This document shows positions 46,793-58,100 of a stretch of 64,000 bases of DNA, in pieces. The DNA is from Datnioides undecimradiatus (Eukaryota; Chordata; Actinopteri; Lobotiformes; Datnioididae): contig WARS01000008.1 in the NCBI GenBank assembly GCA_008933995.1, forward strand, positions 16,788,148 to 16,852,147. Direction: 5' to 3'. A program made the position numbers and the translations under genes. Each line of letters opens with the position of its first letter. The first letter of the stretch is position 1. Under the pieces are notes generated by a model that saw only the letters and a program-made list of their open reading frames with translations, was not told the origin of the DNA and made no database searches.

Positions 46793-49151
46793 ATGAGGCC
46801 AACAACCAGCACCATGCTCCAGCAGAATAACAACAACAACTACCCCTGCCTGAACGTGTCAGGCTCAACCAGGGAGATGCTCCAGAAGTGCTCCAGAGCC
46901 TCTTTGCCCTTCCCCAGCCGCCTGGAGCTGGGTTTGGGCGACCTGCCGCTGATCCGCGGCCTCCGAGCCTGGGCCTTGTGCTCCAAGAACCGCCGCAAGG
47001 CTGGTGGTCTGCTGGGTGGAGGACAAGCACCCACAGCTCCTCCTGTAGGCCGCGGGGGCTCGACTTCCTGCCCCAGGCCTGCGGATGTGTACCTGAGCGG
47101 GGAGTGGGGTCGCATGGGGTACGGGCTACCCTTGGGTCTGGATGCCGGGCAGGCCGGGATCGGAGCTTTGGTAACGGTTGCCACCCTGAAGACCTCAGAG
47201 GGCAGCGGGAAGACGCAGACTCAATGCCTCTTCCTTCGGACTGAGAAAGGGAGTTGTTTGTACTCGACAGCTAAGCCTAGCTCTGGTGTGACTGCTGGTG
47301 CAGCCTCCAGTGTGGTTGGAGGGTGGCTGAGAGGGAAGACGGGTGGAGGAGGAGGAAGTAGAGACACCACAGCCGGGAGGAGGGACCACGGACCAAGTGC
47401 GCCGGCACAGACCGGAGCAAACCGGGTTAGAGTGCGATCTGGCCGGAGATGGAGGAAGTCCTGCAACGCTGCAAGCCGGGAGAAGGCAGGCGTGAGCAGA
47501 GAGAGGCAGCAGAGCAGCAGGGAGCATCCTGTCGGAGAAAGCGCTCTGGAAGAAAGGCAGGAAGAGCGAGACAAAGGAGGCCCGGACAGTAAACAGTTTC
47601 CCAGCCCACAGCCGGACAGCAGGAGATCCAGACAGGAGAGAGAGGGAGCATTCAGGAGTCCCAGATGCTGCCACAACGCTTCTCCCAAAACCTGCTCACA
47701 GTGTGGAAGGAGAGCCCAGAGGAGGGAAAGCCAGGATGAACAAGAGGGCAGTGAAAGTCCAAGAGGAGGCGTCGCGAACGGGCCGAGCGGCGAGGTGAAG
47801 GGAATGAGGAGGGAGAGGCAAAAGAATGAGGAGGAGGAGGAGGAGTTGGCGTCCTCTCACTGTGCTTTGGCTGAACCAAACGCTGACCTAGAATCTAAAC
47901 ACTTTCACCCAGAAGAGATTAGAGACGGCGAGAGCAACGACGAGGAGCCGAAGACACAAACCTCTCACGGCAAGGACGAGCGTTCAGAGGGCGAGGAGGA
48001 TACAAACTCTGAGGTTATGAAAATACTCGCGGACAGTGACTCCAACCATGTTCCTCCAGAGCAGGTGACTGACGACTTTACGTCAGGGCACAGCGGGGGG
48101 TTTGAAAAGCTCTGTGGAGAGACAGTGAATGGATTTTCCGAACGGTTGGACGCGCATCAAGAGTCGCAGGAAGGCGTGGAGAGCGTGGATGCTGAAGAGG
48201 AGGCGGGGAGCATCAGTCAGACTCCTGCTGCACCCGACTGCCACAGGGAGGTATCTGTCTCTGCAGCCCACCCTGAGTCATCCGCACCTGCGGAGGGCAG
48301 CACCTGCAGCGCTGAGCATGAGGCCTGCCGTGATCTGAGAGGAGATCAGGTGGCAGACTGTGGGATCATGGGTAAAGAAGAGCTGGACGACAAAGACAAC
48401 ACTGTGAACGAAGTCGGGAAACCTCTGTTTTTCTCTAAAAGTGAGGAACTCAGCAGCCGGCCGGAGGAAAGACAGGTTCCTTCTTCACCTTCCACGCTTG
48501 GAGATGAGCCGGTGTGGGAGGAGGAGCAACAGGAGGAGAATATAGAGCAGATCTGGAGGAGCTGCAACGAGCTGGACGCCGACGATGGCCCAGGTGATGA
48601 CGACAAAGGGCGATGCATTGAGGATGACACAAGTGACACGCAGGTGGATGATGACGGAGGAGGAGTAACGAGAGCGTGCGCACTGACGGACGACTGGAGG
48701 TTACAGGAGTCTGCAGGTGGATGCAGGAGAAGCGAGGACGGCGTTGGAGACACCTGTGGACAAACAGGCATCACCCAAGTTGAAGCAAATGAGACCGGCG
48801 CTAATGTGACTAATGTTGCCTGTGCTAATCCTGCCCCCTCTTTGCCCCCCCTGGGATCCATGGCAACCGGCTTGCCCTGTCTGGAGGCGGAGGAGGAGGA
48901 GGAAGGGGTCAGAGCGGCGGCAGGAGAAGAAGACGGAGGCTGGGAGGGGAAGAGGAGGCACGGGAGAGAGCTGGAGGAGCAGGGCGAGGAGGAGAGGGGC
49001 TACACCGTGGCCACTGAGGAGGGGAGGAAACAGGAGGAGGAGGAGGAGGAAGATGAGTTTGGAGTGTTCATGCAGGCGGAGGGAGAGCCAGCCTGGAGCG
49101 AGGGATCCACCATGTCTGCCTCAGTGCCTTGTGGGAGCAGAGAGACTGTTG
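46793..49151 (+). CDS. clba1: clba1 coding exon 1 (long acidic exon)
   Basis: 786 codons ending ACT GTT G|GTGAGT (phase 1). The start is somewhat Gly/Arg/Ser-rich (residues 1-230), the middle highly charged and probably disordered, and the end strongly acidic, with Glu runs encoded by GAG repeats (around 47826-47845, 48885-48903 and 49030-49050). Codons are GC-rich relative to the introns. The DEFGVF adaptor-ear-type motif comes just before the exon end. The Glu-run parts may vary in length between individuals. Reading continues past the donor to 49321 only by chance. Confidence 0.8.
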
Positions 49152-52100
49152 GTGAGTCCCATGAATGTCAGTTTGTCGTCCCCTGTCTCTTTCTATGTCT
49201 CCTTCCTCCTCCCTCCTTCCCTCCCTCCCTTTCCTTCCCTCCTAGTATCTCTCTCCCCTCTTTGCGAGTTCCACTAAGTTTGCCATCAGACAGGGAATCA
49301 ACAGGGCAGCAGAGTCTTTGAGGAGGTGCAGAGTATTAGTGCATGTTTAACCTTTAGTAGTTTCAGGAATGCATGTACACACACCCTGATCACACGCAGG
49401 CTGCAAAGCATTCAGTCACATTGTGAGGTAAATGGTGCGTCTCTCAATCAAAACAACAAGAAAAGCTGCAGTCATGTGACCTCCTGCAGCAGCGTGGGAT
49501 GCTGGGAGTTGTTGTCTTCCGGTCAGTTGGGATTCCTTTAGTGTTTCCACCTTAAAAACCACTGTTTCTCCCACGCTGTCGGCTGCACGCGGGACTTCCT
49601 GGAGCACAGAAATGTGTCTTACAGCTGATCCAGAGTCAGTTTGTGACCTCGGTCAGGCTATCTTATCACTGATCGATGACTGTATTAAACCAATTACAGA
49701 CCATTAGCTTGATTAAAATAACAGATCTTCATTCTTCATTTGAGATAAAGTAAAAACACAATTTAACGTTTTAATACAGAAATGTTTCATGGTGACTGAT
49801 TTACAATGCACAGCGCTGCAGACCGGACACGGTGGAGGAAACACTGCGTGTGTGTGTTGACTGTGTGGGATTGTGCGTTGGCCGAGCTCGTTCAGACGCC
49901 CTTTGTTCCAGAAATAAAATAGAAAATCCCCAAAATCCCATTTTTCCTGTTGAAACGGTCATGTGACTCACGGCCGGAGCACTTTTACCCCTGGATGGGA
50001 ATAAAACTCTCCCAGTTAAATCACAACTACTAAACATGTTGAAACTGCAAGTCTGTGGACGTTAGCAAAGAGAAGTAAACTACAACTCCCATGGTGCATT
50101 TCTTCAGTCTTCAAATTCTCTCATACTTAGCCTTAATAAACGCCAGCAAACACTAATTTGCTGTGTAAATATATAGTATAGTGCACGTACAGTGTAAATA
50201 TGATGACTGTCACTCTCCCTCTCTGTGTGTGTGCTGTTATCCGAGCTTCTTCGGTGTGCATGTGGGTCCCACCCCGTCCTCCTCCCTGCATCTGTTTTCA
50301 ACATCCCGGGAAACAGTTTCGCTATGATCTGCATCCGAAAACATAAAGATGTGCAGCAACGTGGCCGTCTGAATGTCTGTGTGAAGTAACAACTTGATAA
50401 AATAGCTCCCTGGCTCATTGAAAAGGCTAAAAAGCTAAAGAATATCTGTAGAAAACTGTGAGGAAAAGGATAAATATGCATGATTTGTTGTGGAGGAGCT
50501 CAAACAACACAAACACCGGCCCTCTAACGCAAACAAACAACATGTAAAACTCACAAATAAGTAGTGACGTCAGACTCGTGACTAAAATAAGAATCGGACG
50601 CTGTGAGTCAGCTCTTGCACCGTCAACAGACTCGTGACGCAGACGAGCGCCGGGCCTTTTTGTTTTGCCTCTAACGACCAGCGTTAATCAGCCCTCATGT
50701 TGCCTCATCATGCTCCCTTCAGCTAATCACCTAAGCCCAGTTTCCACGGCGGGGCCAAACGGGGCTAATGCGGGGGGGTTTACTCCGTATTCTTCTCTGT
50801 TTATCCACCGAAAAACATTGGAGCTGATTGGAGATATATCAGCAGGGTATTAATTAGCAGAAGATGTTGTCTGCATTGACTGGGAGACCTTTAAAGGATC
50901 ATTGCAGTGATTTTGCAGAGATGCTTCACACAAATCACTTTGGTTTCATTTGCGTGAGTGAGAGTTTGTTTGTTTTTCAGTGCACACATTTACACCATGC
51001 ACTGCGTTATATCTGCACAGTTTAATATGAATATTACAATAAGAAATGTATGTAAAAAAGGCTTAACAGCAATGAAATCACATGCACCAAGTGCTTCATA
51101 CAAAAGAAATGGAATAAGCAGAGCAACAGGGAAAACATGCAGTAATTAACTAATAAAACAGAATACATCAAATGCATGGAGTCAAGTGAAATACAGCATT
51201 GTTAAAGAAGTGCAGCGGCGCTTGTTTGTGCATAAATACATGCAGTGCAGACACGTGCAACGCAAGTATCATGTTTGAAACCCTCCGATAAACCTGCAGC
51301 AGATGATCGCAGTGTTCTTGAAGGCGAACGGAGAAACAGGAAGTTAGCGATGTAGCTTCGACGTAGCAAACTGATGCGACCAGACTTTTAAAAACATCCT
51401 TACGTCACCTTGTTGCTTCCTTTTGTTGCAGCATGGCGCGCCGGTTAAGAGCAGAGTTGATTCTGTGTTTGAGGAGCCTGCTACTAATGTTTTTGCAGTA
51501 AACTGCCTAAAGCATGTGGAAGTCACAGGTTTGACCCCATGGTTTTATTTCTAAGTGATCCAGACCAATTTAACTGCATGGAACAGTAAAATGAGTTGAC
51601 CGATCACACTTCTGATCATGTGATGAACATGCAGAGTTGTTTTTAAGCCCCACAGTAGAAATGAGACTCTGTCCTGACCTGAATTCCTGACCGATCTCTC
51701 GCTGCACAGTATTAATCATTCAGAGTTGTGTTGAGGGGAGGAGGAGGGGGCAAACAGGGCCTGAGCTCCTTTTAGCTTCAGGTTATGGGGCAGCGGGTGA
51801 AACAGAGTCACGCTCACACACACACACACACACACACACGTAAAGACAAAAGTGTTTCCCGGCAGCGACAAACACACACAACATCTCCCGCGTGGAGCTG
51901 ATCTCTCATAAGAGAACATCTCAGTAGCCTCACAGCATTGAATTGTGGGTAGAGACATCGGTGCTAAAACATATTTCTTAGGTATATTTTATCAAAAGTG
52001 TGTTTATTGTTGCAGTTTTATATATAAAATATCCCAAAACCTCAACAAGTTAAATCAAAATTACTCAACTGGAGGCTGAAACACTGCATTTCCTCAAATA

Positions 52101-55100
52101 CCCACTTTGCAGAATTGCAGGAAAATGCAGAATTTGCAGCAGAGATAAACATTTTGATACAGAAAACACGTTTAGTACTCTGTAGCTTATCTTTGTATTC
52201 ATCACCACTGCATGAGTCAATATTCATGCAACACAACTGTTTAAATTTAGTCAAAGCGTTCGATACTGTCGCTGTAATTACGATTTGTGCTGCCTGCATC
52301 AGTCTGACTGAATTATTTTAAAGAGAGGAAACATTTTGAATAAGGTGTAATGACTTTGGGTCGACTAAAACAAAATAAAATCATATATAAAACATTAAAA
52401 ATAGCTAAAAAAGGACACATTAAAACCTTTATGTTATAAATTCATTGTGTTATCGTGAACATCAGCAGAATCTCTTGTGAACCAGCGCTTTTGGCACGAA
52501 ATCTCCGACTTTACATAAAATTTTAAAGATGGCCGACACGATAGCTCCGGCAAAGTGAAGCCGAAACATCCGGGTCGCCCCCTGGTGGCTGGTGGTCAGT
52601 ATAGGTCACAAACCCCGCCCCCGCTCCATGTTAGCAGATGCAGCATGGGCTAATTTAGTGTGCTGCCATGGCTACGTGTTCATTAATTTTAATGTTGATG
52701 AAGATGGACAGTTGCTGCTCATCGCTCACCATCTGTTTTTCTTGCGGCTCCACAAAACCAGTTCCCTCCTTCAGTTTCCTGTTGGTCGTCCAATCAGGTC
52801 GCCTGAATGGGGGCAGAGCCGGCTGGATGTGTGACAGCTAATCGCACAGCAGGACGCTAACAGGGACATCCACCACGGTGCTCTGTTGTATTAATTATGA
52901 GTGTGTGTGTCTGAAAACAGCACTTGGAAACCACGCCATCGCCGGGGAGTCGCCCCACTGGACGCCAGGCTGGACGGACAGCTCGTTCCACCAATCGGAT
53001 GACACCTGGACAGCCTTTCCTCAGGATTCGTCAGATGAACGCCGGGACGCCGCAGGACAGTGGTGGCCGACCAGTGCCGTGGAGGAGAGCAGAGACAGAC
53101 TCCTGACCAATCAGAATCTGGTACAGTTGTACTTCTGAGTTTCATCATTACTGTGTCAAACAGGAAGTCAGTGGTGAATACCTTTGTTAGATTCACAATA
53201 ATAAGTTTATGCAGAAAAACATAGAAATATCTGCTTTGTGCTGTGCCTACATTACCCACAATGCAGCTTGCACAAGCTCTGTCACAGATTCCAGAGGGTT
53301 AAGCTAGCAGCAGCTAATGCAGCTAGCTTGAGGCTAGCAACTCAAGGCTTCACACGCGCTCCATTTCCCCGTGTGTGCTGTAGTTCCCACCAGACGAGAT
53401 GTATTTTACAAAAGGTCAAAGGTCACTGTGACATCAGAATGTTCTGCAAACACAGTTTGGTGGCCGTTAACTCGGCGCCGTGACTCGACGGCAGAAGAAG
53501 GGCAGAGTTTGACCGTGTTTCGCATTTTGTCTGATGCTGAATTGGCGACGTTAATCCTGAAGCTGAACGAAGACGCAGACCTTCTGCTGCGCTGGGAGCA
53601 GCTTCTCTGCAGCAGCCTCCATATCTACAGCTCTGCAGTCCCGCAGCAGCTCGCTGGTTTCGCTGATGTTGAGTTGAAGCTAATTGTTTCTTCATGGCGT
53701 ATATTATATGAGTCTGGACAGGATTTAAACTGCAGCTTGATTGGCTGGTTTGTTGTGACGGATGATTGCTGACGTTCAAAGATCCCACAGAGTCACTGTA
53801 GGTAGCTGCAGATCCCCAGAGCGGCGAACGTCGGAGGCAGATTAACCCTGAACCTTATCAGAGCGACAAACGTTGCAAAGCTAAACATCGCTCTAATGAA
53901 GCAGATGCACAGCGGTGGTGCCGGTCCACCGTACGGCCTCATGCACGCAGAGAAACAACAAAACAACACGTGTCTAAGCCTCCAGCCGCGCCAGCGCCGC
54001 GCTAACTTTAATGCTTCTGTATTAATATTAGCATAAAAGCATCCGCTGAGAGGAATCTGAGGCACTGAGGTTGCTTTAAAACCCCTCGTGTCTCTGATCT
54101 GAGCTCCTGTCACAACACCGTCCTCGCCTCGTTTTACCTCCAGCTGAGGACTAAATGTGTTGACACGCTGGCTGCTGGCTGCAAGCCCCCCCTCGGTCTC
54201 CCTAAGCTCCTGAGGTGAATCAATAACAACAATAAACATACTGAATATGGAATATATCTCTGTCTATGCAGCAACTGTATTTTATCCTGGATATGTCTGA
54301 AATAAAGTGTTTCTTTAATAGTTATTTAGGCCGACTCTGGTGCATCAGGTAATCTGTGCGTCTGTGTGAAGCAGCTTCGTTTGATCGGTATGAAACAAAG
54401 ACAAAGCAAAAGTCCTGCTGCGCGTGAAAATCAATTTTGCTAAACTGTGAATTGTCCCGAGCTCCTGGGGGCCGTTTGCACGAATGAACTGACTCACAGT
54501 GAGACCTTTAGAAGTCTTCTGCAGAGGGTGATTTCATTATTACCTGTCTGACAGTCATGTAATCCGTCTGGAGAGCAGATATCTGTGTGAAACCGTGGTG
54601 CATCTCAGTTTCGATGTGTAGCTTTTTATCTCATCTTGTCTTATAAACATAATTTTCTGCCTCTATTAATCAAAACACCACCAAAAGCTGCAGTCATGTG
54701 ACCTCCTGCAGCAGCGTGGCATGCTGGGAGTTGTTGTCTTCCTGTCAGCTGGGATTCCTTCAGTGTTGATGGTTCAGGAGGTTTTTACTGGGAGCTGAAT
54801 TCTCCACAGAGGTCTCCTCCTCTCCAAAACAAACAGAGCCGCTGATTCAAACCCAGAGAAACACTGAATAAAGCAGTTCCACCTTAAAAACCACTGTTTC
54901 TCCCACGCTGTCGGCCGCACACGGGACGTCCTGGAGGGGCGGCGAGCCGAGCTGCTGCTAACGTTTGCTCAGCTTGTTTCTCTGATAACTTCAGATCCAG
55001 ACGTCTGCTTCAAATTATCAAAGTTATCAAAGATCCAAATCCATAACACAAGCAAAGTTAAAGGAAATAGATCCAGTAAACACAGGGGAAACACTCAGGG

Positions 55101-58100
55101 AAGCAGTGCCGACTGGACACAGGTGACAATGCAAAAAGGTAGAAAACGACAGGAAGTGAGAAAACTAAAAACCATGAGGAGACGCCCTTTCAAAATAAAA
55201 CAGGAAACAGAAACTTGAGACACTTCACACTCACCAAACCGTCCTGATACAGGCGCCTTTTGCAAAGCTGAGCTGGTTTTCATGTGCATGTTGCGTGACG
55301 ATCAGTCCCTTTCTTCCGGTCACAGCAGCCTAATCAGCATTCAGAGGGAGATATTTAATTAGCCTGCAATATTATTGTGTTAATAATTAACTTAGGGCTG
55401 AGTCATTTCCATAAAATAATATTAAAATAATACAGAGCCTGCGAGTGATGAAAGTCACACATCACTGTCTGTCACTGAACCGGCTCCTGTAAAGCGCCCG
55501 TGGCTAAAACGCCGTCCACAGCGCTGATTATTACTACGACAGAGCGGGGACGGCGTTTCATTACCCAGCCCGCTCATGTTATATTGATCCTGTCTGAACG
55601 GGGCCTGGGCTGCGCGAAGATGTGCACACCTTCATCCAGCTGTTTGAAACAAACAAATAAATAAATCACACATCCAACTTAAATTAAAGTTGAATTTAAT
55701 TATTTTATTCTTGTTTCAAACACGCACAAAACTACAGCCTCCCCTGCAGGACTGGCTCAGCAGCTTTTTTCCTTTGGTTACCATGGAGACGCAGCTCATC
55801 CCTAAGCCATCAGAGGCCCCGGGGAGTTGGGTGACTAAGTTTTCAGATTTGAGAGTAGTCAGTTTGTTTGTGGCTCACGTCAGACCAGTCTGAGCCGTCT
55901 GTGCAGAAGAAGAAGAGTCTGCACTGCGTGAAGCGTCTCCCTGTGGATGCAGATGCAGATGACTGCCGCCCAAGGCTGCAGCGAGTTTTCAAACGCCGTG
56001 AAGAAAATCAAATGTAAACTAAAAATGTGATGCTCTGCAGAAGGACCCTCTCTGGATCACAGATGCATCTCGTTCATGAGTCTTCTGATGTGGTAACCCT
56101 CTCTCTCTCCTGTAGGCGGCCGTCTTTGCTGACGCCTTCCCGTCGCCGCCTCCTTCGCCCTCAAGTGACCTCGATGCTGTTCCCACACTGACCCAGCTCC
56201 TCAGGGGCAACGCCGGCCAGGACCAGGGGTAGGTAAACCGCCGCGAATCATCGCAAATTGATCTGCTGCAGCTGCGACGACGCATTCCTCCGATTTGCAG
56301 CAAGATGCATCAGGATACTTTTAATATAAACTCATCGTTTGCACTCACACAGTCATGTTGCTTTATTCTCATTTCAGTGAATTTTGGAGATTTTAATCGG
56401 AATAAACCTCCAAACTGATCTCTGTGCAGTGTAATTAGAAGGAAGAAATCAATTTTAAATAAAGCCTCATTCATACAGGAGCAGTTAATCAATGGTATGT
56501 CAAAATAAAGCTTGTCAGCAAGATGCAGTATGTGCCAGAGATTACACCCGTTAGCTTTTTTACTACTTGCTGTGTGAGTTTTCATTGTCTTAGAGACGCT
56601 AACCCACAGTGTCACAACAGTTCGATTTGTTTATTGCGCATATTGAACGTCTCAGCCTGTGCATCAGCTCCGTTGCTGCTCTGCGTCTGATGTAAAATCT
56701 GATTTGTGCAGCGGAGGACAGGGAGTTAGTGTCGGAGACGAGGCGGCTGATTGGTGGGAATCACATGTTACGTTTGGGAAGATGTGACCTGTTGTGGCCA
56801 CCAAGTGGTTAATGTGGTGAACTGCAGGCATTTGTGCAAACTCCATGTTTCTGATTGATCATCACATTGGAGACTGAGAAAGCAGCACTTCTGTTTTATC
56901 GATTCCCAGTGATGCATTCAACATCACGCATACACTACATACTGCAAAGTACTGAAGTGTTGTTGCAGGAGATGCACGCCCTCAGTTTGGAGAAGCAGCA
57001 GAAGCGAAGCACACCTCGGACACCTCAGCTTCAGTGTTATATTTACTTTCACCACTTTACCTGAAACTGTTAAATCCATCAATGCTCGCTTCAAATCCAC
57101 CAGACTCCTTTAACAAAAACAGTCATTTTAGCTCACAGAAACACAGGAGCTGCTGCTCTCCCGCTGCCTCGATCGGTGAGTTTGCACGTGTTATCGGGTG
57201 ACTTCTGTGTTTTAAAGGGTTAGTTTGGATTTACCAAAGTCACATAATAACACAAACTTACTAATCGATCGCAGCAGCAGCTCCTGTGCTCCTCAGGGTA
57301 AAATTACTGTTTTTGTCAATGGAGTCTGGTGCTACACCAGTTACTCCCGCTGCTGCTCCAGACTGTGGGCATGCAAACAGCCATCTACTGCAGGTTCCAC
57401 ACGGACTGTGGTGAAGTGGCTCATACAAGATGAATTAAATTGACTGACTTCCCCTTTAGGAGTTGCTTCATTACTTTGACGGAAAATCAGTTTGAAACGA
57501 GCATAAATTCGATTTTTAGTGTGGCTGTGGCAGCAGTTTCATCCGGTAATCAGCAAGTTTATCCACGATCTGATCTAATTGTGTAACTGTAACTGACCTT
57601 TATGTGTTATTATTCACATATTATCTGAGTCACAAGCATCATCAAAGAGTTCAAATACTGATATTGGTGCCCGCTCATTCATCATTGCCTCCTCTGTGTC
57701 TTTCACACCGCAGGCTGTTGGACAGTTTCCATGACTTGAACAAAATGATTTGCCAGAGATACAAGAGGGCCAGTGGCGTGTCTCGTGACCTGCTGCTGAA
57801 GACTCTACACCTGGAGCGGCCGCACGCTGTGAGTGAAGCCCGCTGTCGCTCTGCAGGAAACAGGAAGTCTGTCCCTGGATCACTTGATTCATGTCACGCC
57901 GACGTGTTTCCATCAGAAAACACTAGAAAATGCTAATTTTACACTAAATGCTCTCTCTCTGCACACACACACACACACACACACTGTGCTTTCTACACAT
58001 GGTTTCATGCAGAGGAATTCAATTTGTGAGGCTTCAGTGTTAAATTGAATTTGTCGCCGACGCCTCGACGGCGTGCAAACCAAACCGATGGGACCGTTTG

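Larger units (their letters stand above)
49152..52920 (+). other. clba1: clba1 coding-region intron 1
   Basis: 3.77 kb holding copy A of a duplicated segment (49441-49604), a (CA)12 tract (51815-51839), several ZNF143/THAP11-like motifs, and a dispersed repeat (52527-52700). No further exon was recognised. Confidence 0.6.
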
